From Ruminococcus_C sp963590855 (lineage in GTDB: Bacteria; Bacillota; Clostridia; Oscillospirales; Ruminococcaceae), in the NCBI GenBank assembly GCA_963590855.1, contig CAVAQT010000010.1, forward strand, positions 12,043 to 76,042: a stretch of 64,000 bases of DNA. Direction: 5' to 3'. The notes beneath the pieces were generated by a model. It saw nothing but the letters and a program-made list of their open reading frames with translations. It made no database searches and had not been told where the DNA came from. The position numbers were made by a program, and so were the translations under genes. Of the stretch, positions 17,963-27,591 are shown piece by piece. The first letter of the stretch is position 1. Each line of letters opens with the position of its first letter.

Positions 17963-19216
17963 ATGGCAAAAAAGGTAAAGATCCAGTATACGGCAGAGCC
18001 GCCGCATACAGAGATCACAGCAGACGGAATGCGAATGGACACGTCCCGGATCGAGGGACGCCGATTGGAGGAATGGGCATATCCGTTTTTCATCCAGAAG
18101 GTGCAGTGGAACGGCATCAGCGAAGAACTGAAAGCTTTCATTGGTACAGACGATGTGCACATTCAGTTTCAGGGGACTGAGGCAGAGATGCGCATCCTGC
18201 GGGATGCGGTAAAAAACACCCCCATGAAAGTGGCAGGAACAGACAACCGCGTTGTCATCCTCTACCGCCGGGACAACCTGACCACGCGCATCACTGTCAA
18301 CGGCAAAATGTTCGACACATCGCGCATCCAGAACCGCAGCATTGAGGAATGGGTCGGCCCTTTTCAGTTCCGGGATCTCTGTTGGGACGGCATTTTTCAG
18401 GAACTGGAAAATGTGCTGGGCACAGACGAGTATACCATCCAGTTTGCCGGTGAACAGGAGGATATGCGGGAACTGATACAACACTGCCCGGAAACGGTGA
18501 GTCTCACCTTTAAGGCAACAGAGACGGCAAAGCACATGCCGAAAGCCGTGAACCTGAAAATGCCTAACGTAACGGAAAATGAAAATCTCAAGGCAGCCGC
18601 CGGGGCTGCCGTCAATGCCGCAAAAAAGCTGGACAGCAGCGTTTCCAATGCTGTCAGCAACATCCAGAACGCAGAAGGATACCAAAAGCTCATGGCAAAT
18701 GAAAAGGTACAGAAGGTCAAGAACAACAGCGTGATCCAAAAGATCGCCGGCTTCTGGAAGGGCTTAAACAAGATCGTGAAGTATGCCATTGTAATCGGTC
18801 TCGTTGTCGTGATCCTGGTGATCGTTCTGGTCAGCTGCTTCGGCAGAGACAAGAGCATTATTGCAAAATCAGACGGTCAGCTGAGTGCGATACAGTGCCC
18901 GCACTCCTGCGAGGGCGGAAAATTCGGCTTCTTTGACATGAGCGAATTGAGCGATAATGTCAAAGGCTCAGGCTATTTGTATTTTAGAGCAAATGATTAT
19001 ACCACTACCTATTTGCTGGAAGGCGAGGACGGTACGCAGTGTGAAACGATCGCCGGAGCAGGTTCTGCGGAAGGAGAAGCTTCTGGCTTTGATAGTGACG
19101 CTAAAGTGCAGAGTGATGACGTTGACGGCGACGGCTATGTGACATTCACCATCAAGAAATTTGACGGCGAAGATTATGTAGAAGTATGCACCATCAAGGG
19201 AGAGGTGAAAGAATGA
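17963..19216 (+). CDS. Membrane protein with two tandem N-terminal repeats, unknown function
   Basis: 417 aa, not recognised. Start is ATG 17963 (MAKKVKIQYTAEPP) after GGGAGG. Two similar units of about 75 residues (about 13-90 and 95-170) share the patterns DTSRI..R..EEW, then ELE or ELK, and GTD....QF; each may be a small folded domain on the cytoplasmic side. A helical Ala/Asn/Lys-rich stretch follows (about 205-265), then one membrane helix (about 272-292, very Val/Ile rich) ending in SCFGR, and an extracellular domain of about 125 residues. It overlaps the next gene by 4 bp, so the two probably work together. The function is unknown. Confidence 0.75.
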   Translation: MAKKVKIQYTAEPPHTEITADGMRMDTSRIEGRRLEEWAYPFFIQKVQWNGISEELKAFIGTDDVHIQFQGTEAEMRILRDAVKNTPMKVAGTDNRVVILYRRDNLTTRITVNGKMFDTSRIQNRSIEEWVGPFQFRDLCWDGIFQELENVLGTDEYTIQFAGEQEDMRELIQHCPETVSLTFKATETAKHMPKAVNLKMPNVTENENLKAAAGAAVNAAKKLDSSVSNAVSNIQNAEGYQKLMANEKVQKVKNNSVIQKIAGFWKGLNKIVKYAIVIGLVVVILVIVLVSCFGRDKSIIAKSDGQLSAIQCPHSCEGGKFGFFDMSELSDNVKGSGYLYFRANDYTTTYLLEGEDGTQCETIAGAGSAEGEASGFDSDAKVQSDDVDGDGYVTFTIKKFDGEDYVEVCTIKGEVKE

Positions 19217-20082
19217 TCTGTCCAAACTGCGGATTAGACTGCGAGGATAGCCAGGACACCTGTCCCCTCTGCGGCTATTCCTTTGCGGAAAAAGAAAAGC
19301 CTGCTCCGGCAGACATTCCTCAGCCGGAAGCAGCCGCACCACAGCATGCGGCGGCAGACACGGCGGCAGCTGCGCCCAAAAAGAAAAACACGGCGGTAAT
19401 TGTGCTGGCAATTCTCATTGCAGTGCTCGTACTGGCCGGGGCGGCGATGGCTGTGCTTCTGCTGCATCCGAACGATAACGGCGAAAACCAGACTGCGGCA
19501 AGCGTACAGACAACGCTGACCACCACTACTGAAGCGACTACCACTACAGAAACCACAACTGCCACAACCACAGAAGCCACTACGACCACACAAGCGACTA
19601 CTACCACGACCGCTGCAACAGAAGCTGCTACGGAAGCGGCAAAAGCCGCACCGCAGGTACTCAGCGGCAACAGCTTCCGTGTGGAAAAGGGCACAGCTTT
19701 TTCCGGTGAGGTTTTCTGCATGGATGTCACATGGTTGGGGCAAAGCAAAAGCTATGTGGAAAACGCACTTGGCGCGTCACTGTCCCTCGAAGACTGGCAG
19801 TGGTGGGGAAACGATCTGAAAGCGGCGTTTATCACCTACAACAACCTGGACATTGCGCTGTTCTTCCAGAACGACGTGTTTGTCATGGCGTATTATGACT
19901 GTAGCTCCAGTGTATCAGATGACATTGCCGCCGCGCAGGATTTTGTATTTCCCGATTATCCAGCTTCCTCCAACGGTGTCACCTTCGGCGAAGCAGGATA
20001 CCTGGAGATCTATGAGGAAGTTTACGCAGAAACTGGTGAATATGTCACGCGGCAACGCTATGTCAGCTACGACATGTATTAA
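19213..20082 (+). CDS. Zinc-ribbon membrane protein with Thr-rich linker (paralog 1)
   Basis: 289 aa. The N terminus MICPNCGLDC plus CPLCGYSF forms a double-CxxC zinc ribbon, followed by a Pro/Ala-rich stretch, one membrane helix (about residues 60-85), a long Thr/Glu/Ala linker (about 97-150) and an extracellular domain of about 135 residues. The start ATG overlaps the previous stop (ATGA). The first ~90 codons are almost identical at DNA level to those of the following gene, while the C-terminal domains differ. The C-terminal fold is not recognised; the architecture suggests a surface sensor or adaptor. Confidence 0.75.
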   Translation: MICPNCGLDCEDSQDTCPLCGYSFAEKEKPAPADIPQPEAAAPQHAAADTAAAAPKKKNTAVIVLAILIAVLVLAGAAMAVLLLHPNDNGENQTAASVQTTLTTTTEATTTTETTTATTTEATTTTQATTTTTAATEAATEAAKAAPQVLSGNSFRVEKGTAFSGEVFCMDVTWLGQSKSYVENALGASLSLEDWQWWGNDLKAAFITYNNLDIALFFQNDVFVMAYYDCSSSVSDDIAAAQDFVFPDYPASSNGVTFGEAGYLEIYEEVYAETGEYVTRQRYVSYDMY

Positions 20083-20150
20083 GAAACCTGTCTTTACAAG
20101 CGTATACAAGTGTCTTGTGAAGACAAATCCTAAAATGGAGGCGAAATGAA

Positions 20151-21077
20151 ATGATTTGTCCAAACTGCGGATTAGACTGCGAGGATAGCCAGGACACCTG
20201 TCCCCTCTGCGGCTATTCCTTTGCGGAAAAAGAAAACCCTGCTCCGGCGGACATTCCTCAGCCGGAAGCAGCCGCACCACAGTATGCGCCGGCAGACACG
20301 GCGGCTGCTGCACCAAAAAAGAAAAACACGGCGGTAATTGTACTGGCGGTTATCGTTGCAGTGCTCGTACTGGCCGGGGCGGCAATGGCTGCACTTCTGC
20401 TGATGCGCCACAACGATAACGGCGGCAGCCAGCCTACAGCAAGCGTACAGACAACGCTCACCACCACAGCTACAGAAGCAACTACCACCACAGAAACCAC
20501 AACTGCCACGACCACAGAAGCCACCACTACTACAGAAGCGACTACCACCACGGCTGCTGCAACAGAAGCAGCCACCGAAGCGGCGGCTTCTGAAAACGGC
20601 ATCGACTACTTCTCCGCATATTACGCCGGGTTGGAACTGACGAATGTCTCTAACGCAGACGGATTCTACAAGGGCTATACGCTGTTCGATATCAACCACG
20701 ACGGCACACGGGAGTTTATCCTGAAAATGGGCAGCAGCGAAGCGGAAACCGTCTACAAGATCTGGACGATCTCCGGAAACCAGATCCTCTACTGCGGCGA
20801 AGCAGAAGGCTTTTCCTGCCATCTGGAAGAGTTTGAGGGCAACCTGTACACCATGCTGGGACACACGCAGTATGAAGCCGCCACGAAGATCTCCATGGAC
20901 AGCAATTACAGCATCAGCGAACAGGTCGTATATGAACATAATCTGGATGATACTGAGGATTATTCCTGCTACGGCACAGATGTAGGCATGTATGACATCT
21001 CTGACACTTCCCTGCTGTTGAAGCTGAGCACGGCCACCTTTGATGCAGGACACTACAGCTATCAGGAAGATTATTAA
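20151..21077 (+). CDS. Zinc-ribbon membrane protein with Thr-rich linker and EF-hand-like loop (paralog 2)
   Basis: 308 aa. Same N-terminal zinc ribbon (CPNC, CPLC), membrane helix and Thr-rich linker as the preceding paralog, but a different extracellular domain beginning near residue 145. That domain contains FDINHDGTREFIL, which resembles a calcium-binding EF-hand/dockerin loop (D-x-N-x-D-G). ATG 20151 follows GGAGGCG. It is the last gene of a three-gene cluster closed by the terminator at 21097-21136. Function unknown. Confidence 0.75.
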   Translation: MICPNCGLDCEDSQDTCPLCGYSFAEKENPAPADIPQPEAAAPQYAPADTAAAAPKKKNTAVIVLAVIVAVLVLAGAAMAALLLMRHNDNGGSQPTASVQTTLTTTATEATTTTETTTATTTEATTTTEATTTTAAATEAATEAAASENGIDYFSAYYAGLELTNVSNADGFYKGYTLFDINHDGTREFILKMGSSEAETVYKIWTISGNQILYCGEAEGFSCHLEEFEGNLYTMLGHTQYEAATKISMDSNYSISEQVVYEHNLDDTEDYSCYGTDVGMYDISDTSLLLKLSTATFDAGHYSYQEDY

Positions 21078-21096
21078 GGCATTCCGGGCAATATGC

Positions 21097-21136
21097 AAAA
21101 AGATCGGGCAGCTTGCATTGGCTGTCCGATCTTTTT
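21097..21136. terminator. Bidirectional terminator between zinc-ribbon gene and MATE gene
   Basis: AAAAAGATCGGGCAGC (21097-21112) and GCTGTCCGATCTTTTT (21121-21136) form a 16-bp stem with one wobble pair, A- and T-tracts on both sides. It serves the two convergent genes. Confidence 0.9.
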
Positions 21137-21154
21137 AGAAGTAGTATCGATAGA

Positions 21155-22528
21155 TCACACCATTTTCTTTGGATAACCTGCCCGGTTGACGCGGCGGCAA
21201 ACAATGACAAAGGAAACCAGAATCAATACCGAGGTAATGACCCATGTAGTGGGAAATACCAGGTACAGACTTTTCAGTGTCCGGAAATGGGCAAACACGG
21301 TGAAAATCCAGAGGATCCGCACGGCGCAGATGCCCAGCATGGTTTCCGCCGCCGGAAGCGAGGAGTACCCGAAACCGCGCATGGTGCAGGCAGGGATCTC
21401 ATAAAGAGAGCACATGGGCTGTAAGCTCAGGACGATAAGGATACGTTCACAGGCATAGCGAATTTCCGTGGGCGAGGAAGAGAACAGTCCCGATGCCTGC
21501 GCACGAAGCAGCACTGTGGGGTAAATAATCAGGCTGGAAAAGCCCGCCGCCAGCACCAGACAGAGCCAGAAGATCTTCCGGCAGCGGCTGCGGTTTCCGG
21601 CGGCGTGGTTCTGGCTGATAAAGGTGGTGGCTGCCTGCCCAAAGGCGGTGTTGACATAATAGGCGATATACTCAAAGTTCATGGAGACCGCAGAACCGGC
21701 TGCGGCTGCGCTGCCAAAGGTATTGATCGCAGACTGGACAAAAATATTGGCAACACAAAAGACGGCAAACTGCAGCGCCGCAGGAATGCCGATACGCAAG
21801 ATCTGCCCCAGACAGTGCCCATGAATCCGGCAGCGGCGGGGCGAAAAGCGAAAGTCTCCCTCTTCCCGGCAGAGCCAGAACAGGATAAACCCGGCGCTGA
21901 CTGCCGTAGCAATGTCTGTCGCCAGGGCAACACCTACTACGCTCAGACGGCACACAATGACAAAGAACAGATTCAGCAGCACATTGACAACGCCGGAAAA
22001 GATCAGCGCGCCCAGCGGTCGGCGGCTGTCCCCTTTGGCGCGGAGCACGGCAGAGCCGAAGTCATAGAGCATCAGAAATGGCGCACCGGCAAAGTAGACA
22101 CGCAGATAGCGCACAGCAGAGTCCAGGATATCCGCCGGCGTATGGATCAGCTGTAACAGCGGCTGTGCAGCAAACTGCCCGATCACGGCAAGCCCGATAC
22201 CGAAAAGCAGCGAAAAGGCCATGGCGGTATGAACGGCTTCCGGAATCTCTTTTCGGTTTCCTGCGCCGATGCACCGGGCAATCAGCACATTTGCGCCCAC
22301 TGCAACGCCTGCCGACAGGCTGACGATCAGCGCGACGATCTCTCCGTTGGTTCCCACGGCTGCAAGCGCGTCCGGGTCGCCGAACTTTCCAGCGACGGCA
22401 GTATCTGCCGAGTTGAACAGCTGCTGCAAAATGCTGCTTGCGGCAATGGGCAGTGCAAACAGCAGAATGCTCCGCAGCAGCGAGCCATGCAGCATGTCCA
22501 GGCTGTGGCTCTTGGTATTTGTCCTCAT
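21155..22528 (-). CDS. MATE family multidrug/metabolite antiporter
   Basis: Integral membrane exporter driven by Na+ or H+, 457 aa with about 12 hydrophobic segments. ATG 22528 (MRTNTKSHSLDMLHGSLLRS) is preceded by GGAGAG; a longer frame reaching 22624 runs into the upstream gap and has no ribosome site. Conserved MATE-like stretches: LPIAASSILQQLFNSADTAV at the N terminus, GAGNRKEIPEAV in the first half, and the mirror QNHAAGNRSRCRKIFW in the second. Monocistronic: the ABC-F gene upstream is divergent and a terminator lies downstream. The substrate cannot be told from sequence. Confidence 0.9.
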   Translation of the reverse strand: MRTNTKSHSLDMLHGSLLRSILLFALPIAASSILQQLFNSADTAVAGKFGDPDALAAVGTNGEIVALIVSLSAGVAVGANVLIARCIGAGNRKEIPEAVHTAMAFSLLFGIGLAVIGQFAAQPLLQLIHTPADILDSAVRYLRVYFAGAPFLMLYDFGSAVLRAKGDSRRPLGALIFSGVVNVLLNLFFVIVCRLSVVGVALATDIATAVSAGFILFWLCREEGDFRFSPRRCRIHGHCLGQILRIGIPAALQFAVFCVANIFVQSAINTFGSAAAAGSAVSMNFEYIAYYVNTAFGQAATTFISQNHAAGNRSRCRKIFWLCLVLAAGFSSLIIYPTVLLRAQASGLFSSSPTEIRYACERILIVLSLQPMCSLYEIPACTMRGFGYSSLPAAETMLGICAVRILWIFTVFAHFRTLKSLYLVFPTTWVITSVLILVSFVIVCRRVNRAGYPKKMV

Positions 22529-22638
22529 AAAACGTCTCTCCTCTGAGTTAATGCTAAAACAGTATATCACAGTATCATAAAATAAAAAAGCAGATATTTT
22601 GTAAGTTATGTGTCCAAAAAACATCCTACCCCATTGTC

Positions 22639-22667
22639 TTGAAAAAGATGCCGGAATATGCTATACT
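22639..22667 (+). promoter_or_regulatory. Promoter of the ABC-F gene
   Basis: -35 TTGAAA (22639-22644), 17 bp, -10 TATACT (22662-22667); start about 30 nt before ATG 22703, which follows AAGGAG. Confidence 0.75.
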
Positions 22668-22702
22668 AAGAATGATTTTATGAGCAAGGAGCAAACGGAA
22701 CG

Positions 22703-24493
22703 ATGATATTATTATCCGCACAAAATCTTTCCAAAACCTATATGGAGCGGCACGTCCTGGATGACGTTTCTTTCTTTTTAAATGAAGGCGACAAGGTGGG
22801 CATTATCGGCATCAATGGCACGGGAAAATCCACCCTTCTGCGCATTCTCGCCGGAGCGGAAGAGGCAGACCGGGGCGAAGTGATCCGTTCCGGCGGTGTG
22901 CGTGTCTCCTATCTCCCGCAGATCCCGGAATTTGAAGCGCACGGCACGATCCTGGAGCAGGTCATGGCACATCTGCCCCAGGATCTCCGGGAAGCAAAGG
23001 TGTTTGAAGCACGTTCGATTCTGGGAAAACTTGGGATTGCCGACTGTGAAAGAGACATTTCCACCCTGTCCGGCGGCGAAAAGCGCCGCGCCGGCATTGC
23101 AGCTGCACTGATCCAGCCCAGTGATGTGCTGCTGCTGGACGAGCCCACCAACCACATTGACAACGAAACGGTACAGCTTTTGGAAGAGCAGCTGAAAAAA
23201 TACCGGGGCGCGATCGTCATGGTCACCCACGACCGCTATTTTTTGAACAGCATCACACAGCGCATTGTAGAGGTTGACCGCGGAAAGCTCTTCTCCTACG
23301 AGGGCAGCTACAGCACCTATCTGGAACAAAAGGCGCAGCGGGAAGCGGATGCCGAAGCCAAGGAGCGCAAGAACCGGACGCTCTACCGAAAGGAACTGGA
23401 ATGGATTCGCCGGGGTGTCCGCGCAAGAGGCACCAAGTCCAAAGACCGCATCGAGCGGTTTCACGAACTGGAAAACCGGGACATTCCCCAGGAAGCCGCC
23501 GGACTGCAATTGCAGTCGGTCTCTTCTCGTCTGGGGAAAAAGACAGTGGAATTGGAACACCTGTCCAAAGCGATCGACGGCAGAACGCTGATCCAGGATT
23601 TTTCCTACCAGCTCCCCAGAGACGCCCGAATCGGTATTGTCGGGCACAACGGCGCCGGAAAGTCCACGCTCATCAAGCTGATCTGCGGAGCGCTCTCCCC
23701 TGACAGCGGCAGCGTGATCCTGGGAGACACCGTGCGCATCGGCTATTTTTCACAGGAATGTGAAAGCATGGATCCGGAACAGCGCGTCATCGACTATATC
23801 AAGGAGACTGCCGAGCGAATCCAGACACCGGACGGCACAGTGACTGCTGCCACCATGCTGGAACGCTTCTTATTTACGCCGGAGTTACAGTGGAATCGCA
23901 TTGCGAAGCTGTCCGGCGGTGAACGCAAGCGGTTGTATCTACTGAAGGTGCTGATGACTGCACCCAATGTGCTGCTTCTGGACGAACCCACCAATGACCT
24001 GGATATTGCGACGCTCACCATCCTGGAGGACTATCTGAGTCGATTCAGCGGCGCAGTCATCGCCATCTCCCACGACCGGTACTTCCTGGACAAAATGGCT
24101 TCTGAAATCTGGGAACTCACCGGAGACGGCACGGTACGGCGGTACAACGGCAACTACAGCGACTATGCAGCAAAAGCGCAAACGGACACTGCGCCGGAAC
24201 GAGAGCAAAAACAGACAGAAAAGAAAGCGCGCACCTTTGTGGGCGAAAAAAAGCTGAAATTCTCCTACAAGGAACAGCGGGAATATGAAACCATCGATGC
24301 CGATATTGCCGCACTGGAGCAGCAGATCGCGGACACGGAAACTGCCATTGGCGCATGCAGTTCGGATTATGTCCGACTTCAGGAGCTTTCCGGGCAGAAA
24401 GAAGCCCTGGAAGCACAGCTGGAAGAGAAAATGGAGCGGTGGGTCTATCTCAACGATCTGGCAGAACGAATCGCCCGCGGAGAAACCGTTTGA
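22703..24493 (+). CDS. ABC-F family ATPase (translation factor or ribosome protection)
   Basis: Soluble protein with two ABC ATPase domains and no membrane segment, 596 aa. First Walker A GINGTGKST (about residue 37), first signature LSGGEKRR, Walker B LLLDEPTNH; second Walker A GHNGAGKST (about 315), signature LSGGERKR, Walker B LLLDEPTND. The charged linker between the domains (about 215-265) is the ribosome-reaching P-site tip region, and a C-terminal coiled coil (about 510-590) is present. The family includes EttA/Uup-type translation factors and antibiotic-resistance proteins; I cannot say which this is. Confidence 0.92.
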   Translation: MILLSAQNLSKTYMERHVLDDVSFFLNEGDKVGIIGINGTGKSTLLRILAGAEEADRGEVIRSGGVRVSYLPQIPEFEAHGTILEQVMAHLPQDLREAKVFEARSILGKLGIADCERDISTLSGGEKRRAGIAAALIQPSDVLLLDEPTNHIDNETVQLLEEQLKKYRGAIVMVTHDRYFLNSITQRIVEVDRGKLFSYEGSYSTYLEQKAQREADAEAKERKNRTLYRKELEWIRRGVRARGTKSKDRIERFHELENRDIPQEAAGLQLQSVSSRLGKKTVELEHLSKAIDGRTLIQDFSYQLPRDARIGIVGHNGAGKSTLIKLICGALSPDSGSVILGDTVRIGYFSQECESMDPEQRVIDYIKETAERIQTPDGTVTAATMLERFLFTPELQWNRIAKLSGGERKRLYLLKVLMTAPNVLLLDEPTNDLDIATLTILEDYLSRFSGAVIAISHDRYFLDKMASEIWELTGDGTVRRYNGNYSDYAAKAQTDTAPEREQKQTEKKARTFVGEKKLKFSYKEQREYETIDADIAALEQQIADTETAIGACSSDYVRLQELSGQKEALEAQLEEKMERWVYLNDLAERIARGETV

Positions 24494-24514
24494 GTTTTCT
24501 GTTTTCCGCAAACA

Positions 24515-24543
24515 TTGACATCCCCGAAAGAATGTGCTATAAT
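24515..24543 (+). promoter_or_regulatory. trpS promoter
   Basis: Perfect consensus: TTGACA (24515-24520), 17 bp, TATAAT (24538-24543). The transcript begins only about 30 nt before the start codon, so there is no room for a T-box leader. Confidence 0.88.
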
Positions 24544-24581
24544 ACAATTACTTGCAGAAAGAAATGAGGAGTACCACTACT

Positions 24582-25643
24582 ATGAAACAAGTTATTTTAA
24601 CAGGTGACCGTCCCACCGGGCGGCTTCACGTCGGACATTATGTCGGCTCACTGAAAGAACGCGTCAGACTCCAGAATTCCGGAAAGTTTGACGAGATCTA
24701 TATTATGATCGCAGATGCCCAGGCACTGACAGACAACGCAGAGCATCCGGAAAAGGTGCGTCAGAACATCACACAGGTAGCACTGGACTATTTGGCATGC
24801 GGTCTGGATCCGGAGAAATCCACCATCTTTATTCAGTCGATGGTACCGGAACTGACCGAACTGACCTTCTATTACATGAATCTGGTCACCGTCTCCCGGG
24901 TACAGCGCAACCCCACCGTCAAGGCTGAGATCCAGCAGCGCAACTTTGAAGCAAGCATCCCGGTCGGCTTCTTCTGCTATCCCATCAGCCAGGCAGCAGA
25001 TATTACAGCATTCCACGCCACTGCCGTACCGGTAGGCGAAGATCAGCTGCCGATGCTGGAACAGTGCAAGGAGATCGTGCACAAGTTCAATTCCGTATAC
25101 GGTGAGACCCTGACAGAGCCGGAGATCATTCTCCCCAGCAATCAGGCGTGTCTGCGTCTGCCCGGCATTGACGGCAAGGCAAAGATGAGTAAGTCTCTGG
25201 GCAACTGCATCTATCTGTCCGACGAAGAGGCAGACATCAAGAAAAAGATCATGTCCATGTTCACCGACCCGAACCACCTGCGTGTGGAAGATCCGGGACA
25301 GGTAGAGGGCAACCCGGTATTTATCTATCTGGATGCTTTCTGCAAGCCGGAATACTTTGCAGAATTTCTGCCGGATTACAGCTGCCTGGATGAGCTGAAA
25401 GCCCATTATCAGCGCGGCGGTCTGGGCGACGTTAAGGTAAAGAAGTTCCTGAACAACGTGATGCAGGAAGAACTGCGTCCCATCCGCGAGCGCCGGAAGC
25501 AGTGGGAACAGCGTCTGCCGGAGGTTTACGAGATCCTGAAGGCAGGCAGTGCAGTCGCAGAAAAGAAGGCTGCCAAGACGCTGGAAGGCGTTCGCCATGC
25601 GATGCAGATCGACTATTTCGGTGAAGGCGGACTGAACAGCTGA
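24582..25643 (+). CDS. trpS: Tryptophanyl-tRNA synthetase
   Basis: Class I aminoacyl-tRNA synthetase, charges tRNA-Trp. 353 aa from ATG 24582 (MKQVILTGDRPTGRLHVGHY), preceded by GAGGAG. GRLHVGHYVG is the HIGH motif and KMSKSLGN (about residue 207) the KMSKS loop. Single gene between its own consensus promoter and a very strong terminator. Length and motifs are ordinary. Confidence 0.97.
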   Translation: MKQVILTGDRPTGRLHVGHYVGSLKERVRLQNSGKFDEIYIMIADAQALTDNAEHPEKVRQNITQVALDYLACGLDPEKSTIFIQSMVPELTELTFYYMNLVTVSRVQRNPTVKAEIQQRNFEASIPVGFFCYPISQAADITAFHATAVPVGEDQLPMLEQCKEIVHKFNSVYGETLTEPEIILPSNQACLRLPGIDGKAKMSKSLGNCIYLSDEEADIKKKIMSMFTDPNHLRVEDPGQVEGNPVFIYLDAFCKPEYFAEFLPDYSCLDELKAHYQRGGLGDVKVKKFLNNVMQEELRPIRERRKQWEQRLPEVYEILKAGSAVAEKKAAKTLEGVRHAMQIDYFGEGGLNS

Positions 25644-25681
25644 GCCGAGATCAAAGCAACCATTTTTCAAAGCGCAACGAC

Positions 25682-25724
25682 AAAGCGGCTGCTGCACGAG
25701 CAAAACGTGCAGCAGCCGCTTTTT
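25682..25724. terminator. Bidirectional terminator between trpS and prs
   Basis: 17-bp perfect stem: AAAGCGGCTGCTGCACG (25682-25698) with CGTGCAGCAGCCGCTTT (25706-25722), 7-nt loop, flanking T/A tracts. Serves convergent genes. Confidence 0.93.
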
Positions 25725-25750
25725 ATGTGATATCAGAGCTTATTCAAAGC

Positions 25751-26902
25751 TTATGCATTTTCCTTGTTTCTGCGTTCCAGCAGTGCCTTGATCTTCGCGT
25801 TCGGATCGATGACATTGCCGATGGAAACATCATGGTTCAGAGAGGCAATGAAGTAGGAAATATACTTGGAGCAGTCTACCTCATGGAACCACTTGCGGGA
25901 CAGCAGCGCATCAGTGCGGTATGTCAGGTTGGTGGAGAATACTGCGTCAATGTAGCCGTCCTCATTTGCCTTGTCGAACTTCTCCAGGCCGTTTACGAAC
26001 AGGCCATAAGTCGCATAGCAGAATACCCGGCGTGCCTTGCGCTCCTTCAGAGCATAGGCAATATCCAGCATGGACTCACCGGAGGAAATGATATCGTCTG
26101 CAATAAAGACATCCTTTCCCTCTACGGAGTTGCCCAGATACTCATGTGCCACAATGGGGTTATGGCCGTTGATGATCTTTGCATAATCCCGGCGCTTATA
26201 GAACATGCCCATGGGAACGCCCAGCATGGAAGCGTAGTACATGTTCCGGTTCAGTGCACCCTCGTCCGGGCTGATGACCATGAACTCGTCTGGAGTCGTC
26301 TTGAGGTGCGGTACTGTCTGGAACATTGCCTTCAATACCTGATAAGAGGGCATCATGTTATCAAAGCCCATGAGCGGAATTGCGTTGTGTACCCGCGGAT
26401 CGTGTGCGTCTACGGTCAGAATGTTGGAGACGCCCATCTGGTACAGCTCCTGCAAAGCGCAGGCACAGTCCAGAGACTCACGGTAGTTCCGGCGATGCTG
26501 ACGGCCGCCGTACAGGATCGGCATGATTACATTGATCCGGTGTGCCTTGCCGCTGGCTGCCTGGATGATGCGCTTCAGATCCTGATAGTGGTCATCCGGA
26601 GACATTGCATTCTGCTGATCATACATCTGATACTTGACGTTGTAGTTGCCGACATCCACAATGATGAACAGATCCTTGCCGCGGACGGTAGACTTAATGA
26701 GTCCCTTGCCGTCGCCGGAAGAAAAACGAGGGCATTCCGATTCGATCAGGAATGTGTCCACGTCATAGCCGCCCTTGTGTGCCCAGCTGACCAGGTACTC
26801 ATTCAGCTTTTTCCCCAGTTCCTCTGCGCCTTTCATTGCAATCAGGCCGAGCGGTGCGACGCTGGTTCCGTGATTGAACAAAATGTCTGATGCTGATACC
26901 AT
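25751..26902 (-). CDS. prs: Ribose-phosphate pyrophosphokinase (clostridial long form)
   Basis: Makes PRPP from ribose 5-phosphate and ATP for nucleotide, His and Trp synthesis. 383 aa, longer than the ~315 aa B. subtilis type. VDAHDPRVHNAIP corresponds to the metal/catalytic region, and VFIADDIISSGESM is the PRPP-binding loop. ATG 26902. It lies immediately downstream of ppa on the same strand (76 bp gap), a sensible pairing because both concern pyrophosphate metabolism; whether they share a transcript is not clear. Confidence 0.9.
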   Translation of the reverse strand: MVSASDILFNHGTSVAPLGLIAMKGAEELGKKLNEYLVSWAHKGGYDVDTFLIESECPRFSSGDGKGLIKSTVRGKDLFIIVDVGNYNVKYQMYDQQNAMSPDDHYQDLKRIIQAASGKAHRINVIMPILYGGRQHRRNYRESLDCACALQELYQMGVSNILTVDAHDPRVHNAIPLMGFDNMMPSYQVLKAMFQTVPHLKTTPDEFMVISPDEGALNRNMYYASMLGVPMGMFYKRRDYAKIINGHNPIVAHEYLGNSVEGKDVFIADDIISSGESMLDIAYALKERKARRVFCYATYGLFVNGLEKFDKANEDGYIDAVFSTNLTYRTDALLSRKWFHEVDCSKYISYFIASLNHDVSIGNVIDPNAKIKALLERRNKENA

Positions 26903-26978
26903 AACTTAAATACCTCTTTCTATTTTAGGCACACCTAACCGCAAAAGCTGCCGCAGGGCGTGTCCTTTTTACAATTGT

Positions 26979-27512
26979 TTACGCCTTGCAGAACTTATCG
27001 ATATAGTGGTCGATGTCCGCCGCAATGATCTCCTTTGCCGCATAGACATCCTCTACTTCGTCCACCGCAGTGGTCTTATGCTCCAGTTCTTTGTATACCT
27101 GGAAGAAATGCACGATCTCCTCAAAAATGTGGCGCGGCAGATCGTCGATGTTGTGATAGCTGTTATAGGTCGGGTCATTGCACGGAATGGCAACGATCTT
27201 GTCGTCGCGCTGCCCATTGTCGATCATGTGGATCACGCCGATGGGATAGCACCGTACCAGAGTCATGGGGTGCAGCGTCTGAGAGCAGAGCACCAGCACA
27301 TCCAGCGGGTCGCCGTCGTCAGCATAGGTACGCGGAATAAAGCCGTAATTTGCCGGATAGTGGGTGGAGGTATACAGAATACGATCCATCTCCAGGATAC
27401 CGGTGTCCTTGTTCAGCTCATACTTGACCTTGCTGTTTTTCGCGATCTCTACAACTGCCACGAACTCATCTACGGTGATGCGCTTCGGGTTGATATCATG
27501 CCAGATATTCAT
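26979..27512 (-). CDS. ppa: Inorganic pyrophosphatase (family I)
   Basis: Hydrolyses pyrophosphate to drive biosynthetic reactions. 177 aa, typical of the soluble family I enzyme. YPANYGFIPRTYADDGDPLDVLVL contains the signature Asp cluster DGDPLDV that binds Mg2+. ATG 27512 with AGGAAC upstream. A promoter is seen at 27592-27619, divergent from the moxR operon. Confidence 0.95.
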   Translation of the reverse strand: MNIWHDINPKRITVDEFVAVVEIAKNSKVKYELNKDTGILEMDRILYTSTHYPANYGFIPRTYADDGDPLDVLVLCSQTLHPMTLVRCYPIGVIHMIDNGQRDDKIVAIPCNDPTYNSYHNIDDLPRHIFEEIVHFFQVYKELEHKTTAVDEVEDVYAAKEIIAADIDHYIDKFCKA

Positions 27513-27591
27513 CAGTCCATTGTTCCTTTCTGTCAGAAGTCTCTCGCTTTCCGCCGCAGCGCACCGCAGTCGGAAATACCTTTCCTTTTCT

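Noticed and set aside
24494..24581. T-box leader before trpS
   Set aside because: Consensus promoter lies about 40-70 nt before the start codon, leaving a 5' UTR of about 30 nt, too short for a T-box.
25727..26890. 387-codon plus-strand frame antisense to prs, and 37763-38923 antisense to clpX
   Set aside because: Long antisense frames come from the codon bias of the real genes opposite.
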